A DNA stretch of 64,000 nucleotides from an uncultured Lachnospiraceae bacterium (GTDB taxonomy: Bacteria > Bacillota > Clostridia > Lachnospirales > Lachnospiraceae). Each line of letters begins with the position of its first letter. Within the stretch, counting starts at the first letter, position 1. The notes below the pieces were generated by a model that had not been told where the DNA came from, made no database searches, and saw only the letters and a program-made list of their open reading frames with translations. This document shows, piece by piece, positions 6,521 to 15,415 of the stretch. The position numbers and the translations under genes are program-made. The stretch is taken from assembly GCA_947382625.1 (NCBI GenBank), contig CANDAG010000003.1, forward strand, positions 1 through 64,000, read 5' to 3'.

Positions 6521-7620
6521 GCAAATCTTCCTCCTGTCAAATTAACACTTGGCTCTTCTCTCTTGGTAAATACGGCTTGCTGTTGTTTCGGCGCCTCTGG
6601 GAATTTATTTCCAAACAGTTCTCTCCATAAATCTGCACTTTCCTGAACTGTTTCTGCATCATACGCATTTCTTGCTATGACAGCTGCTTCACAAACTGAT
6701 TCATAAAATGCATCATAGTCTTCTTCTGACAACCTGCCAAATACATCATGCTCTGGCACCCCTCTGTCATTCAATATTGGTTTCTTAGGATAATCAGAAA
6801 CTATTTTTTCAAGTGTCAATACTACTCCCTCTGCAATGGATTTAATTCCATCCGGACAGCAATCACCTACAAAATGTTCCAGAGGATAGCTTTTGGGATG
6901 CTTTATATCCGGGAATTTTTCTTTTCTCCACCACTTAATACATTTTACAACATTCACATAATGCCCATTACAGCTTGCATTCTTCTCATGAGTCCAACGT
7001 ATCTGCTCCAGCGGATGTGTTTTGTCCCAAAAATCGGCTTCCCTATCGGGAATAAACAATGGTTCATCCTTCCAGCTTGCATTGTCATCTGCTGCCATAA
7101 ATTCCGCAAATGCGGTTTTCCATGGATTATACACACTTTTTGTCAGCTCTGCAAACATCTCACTCATTACTTCCACGTCATCATTTGAAAGAACTGCCAT
7201 ATTCTCTAACAGTCCCTGTTCTGCCAATGAAGGAGCAGAAGTTGGAACAACATCCAAATCCACATGCGTCATCTCAATTCCCCACGAACGCCCCTGTTTC
7301 CTATATTTACCTTCATAATATTTCTCTAAAAACGGCTCAAAAACATCTAAAGCTTTTTCTGGGGTTACTTCTTCTTTATCCAGTTTTGTTACTACTACAA
7401 TATCCACATCTGACCGTTTTCCCTGTTTCGGCCTTACCGCAGTAGACCTTCTGTAACTTCCCTGCAGAAATGTTGTTACGATAATGTCTTTAAGATCCTC
7501 ATCGGCCATCAGCCTGTTTCTCAACGTCGTATGGGCAGACTTCAGTTCATTAACTTGATTATCAGTCAATCTGATATTCTTTAAAAAATCATTGAAATAA
7601 GTTACCATTTTCTGTGCCAT
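6517..7620 (-). CDS. CD-NTase (cGAS/DncV-like nucleotidyltransferase)
   Basis: 367-residue signal synthase of CBASS: on phage infection it makes a cyclic oligonucleotide that activates the effector. The polymerase-beta-type site is complete: GS at 54-55 in LQGSYRRST, DVD at 71-73, and a third acidic residue in HVDLDVVPTS (D121/D123). The C-terminal tail ends NLTGGRFA; a terminal Ala or Gly is what Cap2 enzymes conjugate. ATG at 7620 overlaps the effector stop by one base (TAATG) and AAAGGAG precedes it. The SAVED effector next door suggests clade C or D and a cyclic trinucleotide product, but the clade was not determined. Confidence 0.92.
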   Translation of the reverse strand: MAQKMVTYFNDFLKNIRLTDNQVNELKSAHTTLRNRLMADEDLKDIIVTTFLQGSYRRSTAVRPKQGKRSDVDIVVVTKLDKEEVTPEKALDVFEPFLEKYYEGKYRKQGRSWGIEMTHVDLDVVPTSAPSLAEQGLLENMAVLSNDDVEVMSEMFAELTKSVYNPWKTAFAEFMAADDNASWKDEPLFIPDREADFWDKTHPLEQIRWTHEKNASCNGHYVNVVKCIKWWRKEKFPDIKHPKSYPLEHFVGDCCPDGIKSIAEGVVLTLEKIVSDYPKKPILNDRGVPEHDVFGRLSEEDYDAFYESVCEAAVIARNAYDAETVQESADLWRELFGNKFPEAPKQQQAVFTKREEPSVNLTGGRFA

Positions 7621-9125
7621 TATAATTCTCCTTTCTGTGGAAACGAAATTGTCGGATAGTATGTATTCTCATTTGCATTAAACTCATAAATCTGTATTTT
7701 GCCATACATCATGGACTGCATTCCTAAATAAAACATCAAGGAATTAGGGCCTGCAATAAATAAATGCATGATCCCTTTCTTCAAAGTTCCTGAACGTCTG
7801 CTTATCTCAGCATTTATCTGTTTTGCAAGCTGCCATGCATGGGCTCCGTTTTTTACAGCATCCGTTCCAAAGTCCTCCAATAAGAAATTTTTATAAAGAC
7901 CTATTTTAAGTTTGCTATTTTCGATAAAGTCCTTAACATCTCCGTTGATATCATGCGTAATGCCTATAGACACTGCCATATCATTTCCCCCATCGCATAA
8001 TACTTCCTCCGATATAACAAATTTACTATATTCCGATTCATTGGTATCATTTCTTTTCCAATCAATGCAGCCGTCCAATGTCTTTTGCACAGGAATCACT
8101 TTTATCCCGGATTTGGGATTAAGTATACGCCCAACAGTAAAAGAAACCGATAACAATGTCTCTAAAGCCATATGATACTCTATCTCATAATTGAGCCTGC
8201 TGCTGACAAATTGTTCTATCGATTGAAAAACATCCTCCCAGGACTTCCCGGGTCTCAGCTCCCTCTGCTCCAGAACATCCGCCAAGTCCAGTACATCACT
8301 TGCCCAGTTCGTCAGCCATTCTGTATGTCTGGTAAAACTTTTTATAGCTATTGAAGCAACATCTTTGGCAGCAACAAAAAATCCTTCCCTATTACAATAA
8401 TTTCTTATATCGTCAACGTTTACCATATTAATGTCGCTTCGATTCCATGCACGTACCAAATCACAATATGGAAGTGTATCTATACTGTCCGGCCACGGTT
8501 TCAATCCATAATGGAGAAACTCACGACTTAATATCTCCTTTAAGTTTTCCATGCTTTCCTGCCCGTCTTTTATCCGGACCTGTTTTAAAATATCTATCAG
8601 TTCACTTTCACTCACAGACAAGCTTTCACAAAGTCTTTTACGGAGTCTCCCCATCTTTGAATTCACGGTTTTCCCTTTTTGCAACTCGTTAAGATCAAAT
8701 GTTTTATTCTCATTACTGATCAGCTTGTTTAATATATCTCCAGGACTAATTCGCCATACCGAATACATTGTAAAACGACTTCTTGAAAAATCTATTTTTT
8801 CATTTTTATACGCATTTACAACATTCTGTAGAAATGAATTTGTTTTCGCATTTATAAATGCCGGATCTAACAAATTGTCCATTGTAATCTCATCCGATTG
8901 TTTCACATGATACTTTACCTGAATATAATCAGTATCTATATAAGCATCTCTAAAACGCTGTTCTTTCTTATAGCAAATAACAATGTCGTCAAACGATTTA
9001 ACCTTTCCATATTCGTAGCCGATCTTCTCTATGTCTGAATTTCCAAACGTCTGTATTGCATATTTCCAAAACACCATTGCCTGATAGATATCCCCAAGTT
9101 CCCTTGCCGCTACAGCATTTCCCAA
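7620..9125 (-). CDS. cap4: Cap4-like CBASS effector: nuclease plus SAVED domain
   Basis: 501 residues. The N-terminal part (about 1-150) looks like the DUF4297 restriction-type nuclease of Cap4: RELGDIYQAMVFWKY opening, then an acidic D46-D47 followed by Q69-V-K71 in DYIQVKYHV, a PD-(D/E)xK arrangement. The C-terminal part (about 290-501) fits a SAVED ligand sensor, ending MHLFIAGPNSLMFYLG and YYPTISFP. In studied Cap4 proteins the cyclic oligonucleotide binds SAVED, the protein oligomerises and degrades dsDNA, killing the infected cell. The start is TTG at 9125 with AAGGTAGG upstream; no ATG fits. It lies 33 nt after the RloB gene. Confidence 0.85.
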   Translation of the reverse strand: MGNAVAARELGDIYQAMVFWKYAIQTFGNSDIEKIGYEYGKVKSFDDIVICYKKEQRFRDAYIDTDYIQVKYHVKQSDEITMDNLLDPAFINAKTNSFLQNVVNAYKNEKIDFSRSRFTMYSVWRISPGDILNKLISNENKTFDLNELQKGKTVNSKMGRLRKRLCESLSVSESELIDILKQVRIKDGQESMENLKEILSREFLHYGLKPWPDSIDTLPYCDLVRAWNRSDINMVNVDDIRNYCNREGFFVAAKDVASIAIKSFTRHTEWLTNWASDVLDLADVLEQRELRPGKSWEDVFQSIEQFVSSRLNYEIEYHMALETLLSVSFTVGRILNPKSGIKVIPVQKTLDGCIDWKRNDTNESEYSKFVISEEVLCDGGNDMAVSIGITHDINGDVKDFIENSKLKIGLYKNFLLEDFGTDAVKNGAHAWQLAKQINAEISRRSGTLKKGIMHLFIAGPNSLMFYLGMQSMMYGKIQIYEFNANENTYYPTISFPQKGEL

Positions 9126-9158
9126 TTTTCCTACCTTCTTTCAGTACATAATTTGCAT

Positions 9159-9809
9159 TTATCTAACATCCACTTTTTTCCTTATTTCCTCCACCAGCTG
9201 ATAAACCGTTGTACACGGACACATTAGGGATGGGATAGTCTTCCCTTCCCGTATACATTGTTCATACTTCTGCTTTGCTATTTGAAGTGCCTTTTGTTCA
9301 TTCCCTGTCCGGAAGATCTTTTCATACACTCCTGTATCAGATTTTGAATACTTCTGTCCTGTCTTTCTTTGAAAAATCTTTTCAAACTCACTACAGCATA
9401 CCCATGATTCCAAAATAGATGGCATTGTACCATAATAAGAATACATCCAAATTTCAAAACATGGATTTGACCAGCCCACCCTTATTCCAAAAGATTCTGC
9501 CTCTTTGATAATCTCGTCAAAATCTTTTACCTCATCTCTGTCAAACACAATCCATGGTATGCGGTATTGTGCATCATAAGCAGTCATTGCAAGGCATTTA
9601 TCAATCATTGCCCTTGTCTTAGTCTCTACTACCTTGATTACCAATTTGTTTTGTATTTCCTTTGGAAGTCCCTTATGCAATCCCTGGAAATAGCATCTCT
9701 CCGTCGCCTCCGTATCAGTAACAACCAGATAATAGCCCAGTTCTGGAACCATGATAGGAGGACGCTGTTCCCTGGGTTTTCGGTTCCCAGTCCTGTCTTT
9801 TCTTGCCAT
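9159..9809 (-). CDS. RloB-family protein (AbiLii-like)
   Basis: 216 residues of the RloB family, a TOPRIM-like presumed nuclease found with an RloA-type ATPase in abortive-infection systems such as AbiL. Conserved landmarks are the early acidic TDTEATERCYFQGL, the aspartate motif WIVFDRDEVKDF, and SNPCFEIWMYSYYG, which is characteristic of the family. It follows rloA by 5 bp and precedes the Cap4 gene by 33 bp in the same direction, so all six genes probably share one transcript. Whether it acts with RloA as a separate defence module or contributes to the CBASS response cannot be decided here. Confidence 0.85.
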   Translation of the reverse strand: MARKDRTGNRKPREQRPPIMVPELGYYLVVTDTEATERCYFQGLHKGLPKEIQNKLVIKVVETKTRAMIDKCLAMTAYDAQYRIPWIVFDRDEVKDFDEIIKEAESFGIRVGWSNPCFEIWMYSYYGTMPSILESWVCCSEFEKIFQRKTGQKYSKSDTGVYEKIFRTGNEQKALQIAKQKYEQCIREGKTIPSLMCPCTTVYQLVEEIRKKVDVR

Positions 9810-9814
9810 GCCAG

Positions 9815-11077
9815 TTACTCCTCCTTAAAGATATCAATACTTTTCAATGTCGGAATCGCACCATATTTACCAATCAGATAGTTTTTTTCGTAACTCTCAT
9901 CTTTTCGGATTCTTGATCCGGACTCATCTACAAAGTCTGCCAGCGAATATAATTTTGATATTCCCTGTTCATCTTTTTCGGTAAACCACACCTCATCCCT
10001 GCGCAAAAGCTGATTAGACAACTGCCATGTATCATGTGTCGTAAAAATCAGCTGTGCATGCTTTGTGTTGATTTCCGGATTCAGGAAAGTAAGCAGAAAA
10101 TTCCGTACCAGCAATGGGTGCAGACGGGCATTTAATTCATCTATAAAAAATACACTTCCTTTCTCCAGAACATCCTGTAGTTCCGGATACAAAGCAAACA
10201 TTTTCAGAGTACCTGCTGATTCCATGCTCAGCGGTATGGCAGCAAATGTATCCGAATCAATTTTTTTATGCAGCGAACTAATTTTATAGGTTTCTTCTTT
10301 ACTGTCTGCATCCTGCGGAAGTTTTTCTATCTCAAAATCTTTAATGTGTTCATCGAAGGATGCAAAATACTCAATGACTTTCTTTTGCACACTGTCATCT
10401 TCAACAAAACCTTTGGGCAAACGGCGAGATAAAAAGAAATTGGTAAATGGATCCCCGAAATCTGCAAACTCATTTGCCAGGAACCAGTCACGAATATCTT
10501 TGCACTTAGTTACCTTTAATTTCGCACCAAGAGAAACAATCAGAACCTGTTTTTCCAAAGCTACTTGAATATTGTCTCTGCTGCTTTTAGGAAGTCCGGA
10601 CAAATCCAACGTGTCTTCTTCAGTGGAACGGTAAAAAATGGAAGAATATTTACGTGCAGTTTTTGCCTTAACATTTAGCCATTCCTCGGTCACTCCGTGT
10701 CTGTCTATGCAAAAACCATAATTATATGTTTTTTCTGCTTTATCACCTGGAATGGTAAAATATACTTCAAAACTGGATTCTGCATCACTTGAAACACTGT
10801 CAAACAAAAATGGCGTAGGCCTGTATTCCTCAAATTTCTCTTCCTCATCCCCATATTTAAAAGATTCAATCACATAATCTGCCATATATTCGAATGCATT
10901 ATATATATTGGATTTTCCACTTGCATTTGCCCCATATATAGCCGCCATAGGCAATATCTTATCATTTCCTTCCGAAACTACTCGATCAGAAAACTCTGTC
11001 ATCTTTGCCGCAGATAAGTCTAATGTTGCCTCATCCCTAAATGATTTAAAATTCTTAAAATTAAATTGTATAAGCAT
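9815..11077 (-). CDS. RloA-family AAA/ABC-type ATPase (AbiLi-like)
   Basis: 420-residue SMC/ABC-like ATPase of the AAA_15/AAA_21 type. Walker A is at 49-57 (GANASGKSN), a signature-like region at MESAGTLKMF, Walker B at VFFIDELNARLHP and the switch histidine in IFTTHD. In RloAB/AbiL systems the ATPase is thought to be the sensor that controls the RloB partner. ATG at 11077 follows GAGGTG. It is the first gene of the defence operon and lies just downstream of a good promoter at 11107-11134. Confidence 0.88.
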   Translation of the reverse strand: MLIQFNFKNFKSFRDEATLDLSAAKMTEFSDRVVSEGNDKILPMAAIYGANASGKSNIYNAFEYMADYVIESFKYGDEEEKFEEYRPTPFLFDSVSSDAESSFEVYFTIPGDKAEKTYNYGFCIDRHGVTEEWLNVKAKTARKYSSIFYRSTEEDTLDLSGLPKSSRDNIQVALEKQVLIVSLGAKLKVTKCKDIRDWFLANEFADFGDPFTNFFLSRRLPKGFVEDDSVQKKVIEYFASFDEHIKDFEIEKLPQDADSKEETYKISSLHKKIDSDTFAAIPLSMESAGTLKMFALYPELQDVLEKGSVFFIDELNARLHPLLVRNFLLTFLNPEINTKHAQLIFTTHDTWQLSNQLLRRDEVWFTEKDEQGISKLYSLADFVDESGSRIRKDESYEKNYLIGKYGAIPTLKSIDIFKEE

Positions 11078-11106
11078 GTTTACACCTCGCTTCTTTCTTT
11101 ACGTCT

Positions 11107-11134
11107 ATTATACCGTATTATCCCCATTTTTCAA
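11107..11134 (-). promoter_or_regulatory. Promoter of the RloAB-CBASS operon
   Basis: On the minus strand TTGAAA (11134-11129), 16-bp spacer, TATAAT (11112-11107), about 30 bp upstream of the first ATG. No operator or regulator gene (such as CapW/CapH-P) is seen nearby. Confidence 0.6.
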
Positions 11135-11293
11135 TGCTTAAATTAGATTTTTTCTCAGTTAAATGTATTTTATGTGTGCATTTTGGCAATATACAATATA
11201 ATCCATGGAATAATCAACCCACCTTAAACGCAGGCATGCCCTCCAGCTTACCATCTGTGTTCAACAGTATAGAGAAATAAGGATATGCCTAAA

Positions 11294-11610
11294 TTTCACC
11301 TGAAAATACACGGTTATCAGAGTTGTTGCAACGTCTTGCCTGCTATGTTCCCTCAATGAAAAATGTTATATGGGCAGTACGTTCAGATGCCGGCATGTGC
11401 GGCTATATTATCACAGATTCTGATGCCAGTGCTTCATTTGAGTTATGCGGCATGGATATACCTGTAAAAGAAATGAACATCAACAAAATCATGTGCAGAT
11501 ACTACTATCCTTCAATCTTCTCCTGGACGGATGGGCAGACCGGAAATCGGATTGAAAAATATCCAAAATGCAGCACATTTCTTGAAAAGGTTAAAAAGGA
11601 TAACGAGTAA
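11294..11610 (+). pseudogene. Uncharacterised 144-aa protein, right copy, 5'-truncated
   Basis: Repeats the last 104 codons of the gene at 3704 (first changes: R to C in RLARY, E to K before CSTFLEK). The first 40 codons and ribosome binding site are replaced by unrelated sequence ending GCCTAAATTTC. No good start codon remains, so it is probably not translated in full. It marks the right edge of the inserted defence operon. Confidence 0.75.
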
Positions 11611-11620
11611 CAGAGAGGTG

Positions 11621-11743
11621 ATGTTCGGTTGGAATGCCTCCAAAGACTTACTTGATGAAAAAAGACTAACTTTTGAAGCCGCATATGCTATTTCCAATGT
11701 TATAGATACCGACATAAAAATTTTAATTAAAGGAATTAAATAA
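11621..11743 (+). CDS. Uncharacterised 40-residue protein
   Basis: ATG at 11621 with AGAGAGG immediately upstream, 10 bp after the stop of the 144-aa homologue. The product is charged and helical (FGWNASKDLLDEKRLTFEAA then DTDIKILIKGIK) and ends at TAA 11743. The left copy of this gene (from 4146) loses homology after NASK. The reading frame immediately after the stop, in another phase, continues for 45 codons without a start (see 11745), so the 40-aa form may itself be a frameshifted product. Confidence 0.45.
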   Translation: MFGWNASKDLLDEKRLTFEAAYAISNVIDTDIKILIKGIK

Positions 11744-11744
11744 A

Positions 11745-12165
11745 CACCCTGATCGGGAACTTGATTTGGACAAGTTAAAAGAATTGCCAAAAAGAAATGT
11801 CAGAAAATCCAACGACATATTTTACGCAATATCAAATGTACGGGTTTTAGAAGTATTTAAGCCTCCCTGTTCTCCCAAATAAATCCTGTTCACTGCTATA
11901 CTAAGTCCCCTTATCAAACACCGGAAATATGCGCTACGAACTGTCCGTATGTTAATAAATCAGGAGCATTTCCAAACAGAATACTCCTGCTTTCAACATA
12001 ATATCACAAACCTTCTTCAATGTTATATTATGCAATTTCCGACAACATCTTATATCATATTTACTGCAAATACCTTTTTTGGCTTTCCATACCATCAATC
12101 TTCTTTCATGTTCTTCACGCCTTAAACTAATCCAAGATAGTATATTTTTATACTAAAATAATAAA
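11745..12165. other. Remnant frame and repeat, otherwise no gene
   Basis: From 11745 to the TAA at 11882 a plus-strand frame without a start reads like a coding remnant (HPDRELDLDKLKELPKRN, then DIFYAISNVRVLEVF). It would join the 40-aa gene after one frameshift. At 11882-11908 lies the second copy of the 27-bp repeat seen at 2810. The remaining 250 bp are AT-rich and show no gene. Confidence 0.4.
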
Positions 12166-12166
12166 A

Positions 12167-12195
12167 GGCTCTTCATAATATGGAATCAAAGAGCC
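12167..12195 (-). terminator. Terminator of the glycerate-kinase operon
   Basis: GGCTCTT (12167-12173) pairs with AAGAGCC (12189-12195). On the minus strand the stem is followed by TTTTATTATTTT. It lies about 160 bp beyond the garK stop; a tighter GC-rich hairpin without a T-run (CCCCGGC/GCCGGGG, about 12304-12320) precedes it. Confidence 0.65.
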
Positions 12196-12351
12196 ATGCG
12201 TAAGAAATTTCATATTCTCTATTTTTGCCTGACATATAAGAATACAGTCTTTACTGATGGCTTCACCTACCTCTTTCCCAAAATCCCCAAACATCACTTT
12301 TCTCCCCGGCTCTGCCGGGGGAGGTTGGGTTTGTTTCCATCAAATAATTTT

Positions 12352-13581
12352 CTACCGGCACAGCAACACAGTCACGTCATTCACATTGGTACCTGTGGCT
12401 CCTGTCATAATCAGACCGTCCACGGCCTTCAGAGCATGATAAGAGTCATTGTTCCGAAAGGTCTGCTCTATATCAATTCCCTTCTGCTTCAATCGCTGCG
12501 CCGTGTTCCCATCCACAATTCCTCCGGCGGCATCGGTAGGCCCATCCGTGCCGTCAGAGCCCAGAGAGAAAAGAAGCACATCCTCCCGCCCGGCAAGCAC
12601 TTCCGCTGCCGCAAGGGCCAGCTCCTGATTTCTCCCTCCCATCCCGTTTCCCGTCACTCTCACCACAGTCTCTCCCCCCGCAATCAGGGCGAACGGCTTC
12701 TGATATTCCGGATCCTGCAAAGAAGCAATCCATCTCCCTGCCTTTCTGGCCTCGCATTGCAGCGAAGAGGTGAGGATATGCGGAGTATATCCCAGCTCCC
12801 TGGCGTGCACAGCAACCGCACGGCAAAGCTCTCCCACGCTTCCCACCACATGATTTTCCACCCAGATATCCCGGCAGGGCCGGCTGGAATAGAGCACTCT
12901 CTCCACCTTCGCGTCCAGCTCAAGCCGATAAGTGTCCACGATCCGGCGTACGTCCTCCGCCGTGGACTCATCAGGATAAGTAAGGCCGGAAGCGATCATA
13001 TCCTCGTTGCTTCCAATGATATCGGATAGAATCACGGAAAAGGCTTTCGTATGCTTCAGGTATCTTGCGAATTTCCCCCCCTTCACTGCAGAAAGCTTTT
13101 TGCGCAGTACATTGATCTCGGTAATTCCCGCCCCACAGAACAAGAGCTTCCTGGTGACCTCCTGAATGTCCTCCAGAGACAGACCCTCCATGGGCAGCTC
13201 CATCAAGGACGACCCTCCTCCAGACAAAAGCAACAGCACCGTGTCCTCAGGAGCAGCTTCCCTGACCAATGCAATGGCTGCCCTGGCTCCCCTCACCGAA
13301 TTATCATCCGGCGTGGGATGGCTCGCCTCGATAATCTCGAACCTGTCCAGTTTCCCCTTGGAGTGTCCATATTTCGTAAGAACAATGCCCTTTTTAAGAC
13401 GGTGAGAAAGGTACTGCGCCGCAGCCTCTGCCATGACCCACGCTGCCTTTCCGACAGCCACAACATACACACTCCCGGAAAGCTCCATTCCCCCCAAGGC
13501 CTCCCGGACCGCCCGATCCGGAAGGACGTCTGTTATTGTCTTCTGAATAATTGTTTTCGCATCCTCACGCATACATTTCAT
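12352..13581 (-). CDS. Glycerate 2-kinase (TtuD/MOFRL family)
   Basis: 409 residues. Phosphorylates D-glycerate to 2-phosphoglycerate, the exit of sugar-acid catabolism into lower glycolysis. The family signatures are clear: LLLSGGGSSLMELP in the N-terminal domain, and in the C-terminal MOFRL domain NGMGGRNQELAL, LGSDGTDGPTDAAGGIVD and TGATGTNVNDV. ATG at 13581 overlaps the reductase stop (ATGA), so the two are translationally coupled. It is the last gene of the long minus-strand catabolic operon starting near 24.1 kb. Family members differ from the GlxK/GarK fold, so the symbol is left empty. Confidence 0.93.
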   Translation of the reverse strand: MKCMREDAKTIIQKTITDVLPDRAVREALGGMELSGSVYVVAVGKAAWVMAEAAAQYLSHRLKKGIVLTKYGHSKGKLDRFEIIEASHPTPDDNSVRGARAAIALVREAAPEDTVLLLLSGGGSSLMELPMEGLSLEDIQEVTRKLLFCGAGITEINVLRKKLSAVKGGKFARYLKHTKAFSVILSDIIGSNEDMIASGLTYPDESTAEDVRRIVDTYRLELDAKVERVLYSSRPCRDIWVENHVVGSVGELCRAVAVHARELGYTPHILTSSLQCEARKAGRWIASLQDPEYQKPFALIAGGETVVRVTGNGMGGRNQELALAAAEVLAGREDVLLFSLGSDGTDGPTDAAGGIVDGNTAQRLKQKGIDIEQTFRNNDSYHALKAVDGLIMTGATGTNVNDVTVLLCR

Positions 13582-14477
13582 ACCTTTTTTACGATTGAAG
13601 TTCCGCTCATTCTCTCGTAGTAGCGGACAATATCATCGTGGTCGCAGCTGCCTTCGTCGTGGTTCTTGAGTTCCTGCATAATTTCCATCATCTGAGCAGT
13701 CATGGGAACGGGCATGTTGATCGCATGTGCTGCATTAAGGGCATTGGTAAGATCCTTGATGTGAAGGTCAATGCGGAAACCGGGGTTATAGTTTCCTGCA
13801 AGCATCATGGGAACCTTGGCATCCATGACGGTGGAACCTGCGAGGCCGCCACGGATTGCCTGATAAACAAGCTCCGGGTCAGTTCCTGCCTTCTTTGCGA
13901 ACGTAAAAGCTTCTGCGCAGGCGCTGATATTCGCTGCAACGATCATCTGATTTGCGAGCTTCGCCACGTTGCCGGAACCGATAGAACCGACATAGACAAC
14001 GCTGCCTGCCATGTTCTTAAGGAGATCGACGTACTTGTCCCAAATTTCCTTGTTGCCGCCGCACATGACAGAAAGCGTTCCGTCGATAGCCTTGGGCTCG
14101 CCGCCGGAAACAGGGCAGTCCAGGAGCTCGATACCGTAAGTGATGAGCTCTTTATAGATGGCTCTGGATTCGGTGGGATCGATAGAGGACATATCGATGA
14201 CAACCAGTCCTTTGTGTGCTTTGGAGACAATACCGTTCTCTCCAAGGCATACAGCTCGTACATGTGGGGAATTGGGAACCATGGTAATGACCACATTTAC
14301 CTTTTCTGCCACTTCACCGGGATTTGCTGCACATTCTGCTCCGAGAGCCCTAAACTCCGCAAGGATCTCCTCCTTGATGTCGTAGATCACCAGCGGGTAA
14401 CCGGCCTTGATAAGGTTCTTAGCCATGGGCTTGCCCATGATTCCGAGTCCGATAAATCCAATCTTGTTTGTTTCCAT
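13578..14477 (-). CDS. garR: 2-hydroxy-3-oxopropionate (tartronate semialdehyde) reductase
   Basis: 299-residue beta-hydroxyacid dehydrogenase reducing tartronate semialdehyde to D-glycerate with NAD(P)H. Seen: the Rossmann loop GFIGLGIMGKPMAKN, the substrate motif DCPVSGG at 120-126, and catalytic K173 in GNVAKLANQ. Length is normal. It precedes the glycerate kinase with an ATGA overlap, a pairing that supports the tartronate-semialdehyde assignment over 3-hydroxyisobutyrate dehydrogenase. The gene upstream encodes a metallo-beta-lactamase-fold hydrolase. Confidence 0.88.
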   Translation of the reverse strand: METNKIGFIGLGIMGKPMAKNLIKAGYPLVIYDIKEEILAEFRALGAECAANPGEVAEKVNVVITMVPNSPHVRAVCLGENGIVSKAHKGLVVIDMSSIDPTESRAIYKELITYGIELLDCPVSGGEPKAIDGTLSVMCGGNKEIWDKYVDLLKNMAGSVVYVGSIGSGNVAKLANQMIVAANISACAEAFTFAKKAGTDPELVYQAIRGGLAGSTVMDAKVPMMLAGNYNPGFRIDLHIKDLTNALNAAHAINMPVPMTAQMMEIMQELKNHDEGSCDHDDIVRYYERMSGTSIVKKV

Positions 14478-14498
14478 ATTATTCTCCTTTTCATTTAT

Positions 14499-15398
14499 TC
14501 AGATTTTCTTTTTACATTCGTTCAGCTCTCTGAGCAGCTCGCTGCTATCCTTCTGGACGGCATCGTCCATGTTGAGAATGAGTGCGCGGAGCGCCACATC
14601 TCTTGCAATACGAAGACCGGCAATGTTCATGCCCGGCAAATATCTGTGAAAAACTTCTAAACATTCCTCGTTGTAGATGACTTCCTTAAGGGGAGAGTAT
14701 TCCGAGATTATACCGGGTACGGTCTCCGGAATGACTTCATCGGGAGTGCTCTCCTCGTAGCGGTAGGCTGCAACATTAAAGTAATTACCGTGACCGGGAA
14801 TGATGTAGTCCGCAAGGGCAGCGGCTTTTTCAATGGTCTTGCAGGAAAGAAAAAGGTCTGCAGACCAGAAGTAGCCCCGTTTTGCGTGGAAATGTTCTTT
14901 TCCCATGATGGAGTCGCCGGCGGCAAGAATCTTTCCTTCCGGACCTTCAAAGAGAAGCCCATGAAGGCCAAGGGAGTGGCCGGGAAGAGAAACCAGGGTA
15001 AAACTGGGAACCAGTTCTCCGCTTACGCCAATCATACGGTCGATCTCCGTGCCGCGAACGCCGTCGTAGAGATCACGGTCTTCTTTAAGATACCAAAGGT
15101 CTGCTTCCGGAAGACAGAGCTTTGCGTGGGAAAAGGCTTCCGTTCCGGTCCAGTGGTCCAAATGATTGTGCGTGCAGTAGATGTAAGTCACTTCTTCCGG
15201 GCGGATACCGGTCTGGTCGTAAAGCTCTTTCGTAAGGAGCTCTGCGGGGAGAGAGGGATCAATGAGGATCACGCCGTATTCACTCCGAACGGCAGTGCAA
15301 GTGGCGATGCAGGAATGAACAGCTTTGCCGCTGCATTCGCCCCAGTATATGTTTCGGGTGAGATGACCGATGGTGATCAGATACCATTCATTTTTCAT
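14499..15398 (-). CDS. Metallo-beta-lactamase-fold hydrolase
   Basis: 299 residues. The metal-binding motif is THNHLDHW (H-x-H-x-D-H), followed by LPGHSLG, AAGDSIMG and IIPGHGNY, giving a complete two-metal site. No signal peptide, so the protein acts in the cytoplasm. It sits between the GHL6 hydrolase and the tartronate-semialdehyde reductase in the catabolic operon, with 17-21 bp spacers. A lactonase or thioester hydrolase role in sugar-acid breakdown is a reasonable guess, but the fold alone does not fix the substrate. Confidence 0.8.
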   Translation of the reverse strand: MKNEWYLITIGHLTRNIYWGECSGKAVHSCIATCTAVRSEYGVILIDPSLPAELLTKELYDQTGIRPEEVTYIYCTHNHLDHWTGTEAFSHAKLCLPEADLWYLKEDRDLYDGVRGTEIDRMIGVSGELVPSFTLVSLPGHSLGLHGLLFEGPEGKILAAGDSIMGKEHFHAKRGYFWSADLFLSCKTIEKAAALADYIIPGHGNYFNVAAYRYEESTPDEVIPETVPGIISEYSPLKEVIYNEECLEVFHRYLPGMNIAGLRIARDVALRALILNMDDAVQKDSSELLRELNECKKKI

Positions 15399-15415
15399 AT
15401 TCGTCCAATCCTCCT

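Noticed and set aside
4285-11077. Operon as a ubiquitin-like or restriction-modification system
   Set aside because: No ubiquitin-like protein and no methyltransferase; the E1-E2, JAB, CD-NTase and SAVED set is specific to CBASS.
12303-12325. GC-rich hairpin after glycerate kinase as the main terminator
   Set aside because: It lacks a T-run on either strand; the stem at 12167-12195 with a T-rich tail is the better terminator.
13638-14660. 340-codon plus-strand open frame
   Set aside because: Antisense to garR and the start of the operon segment; product reads as a mirror of the reductase with no family features.
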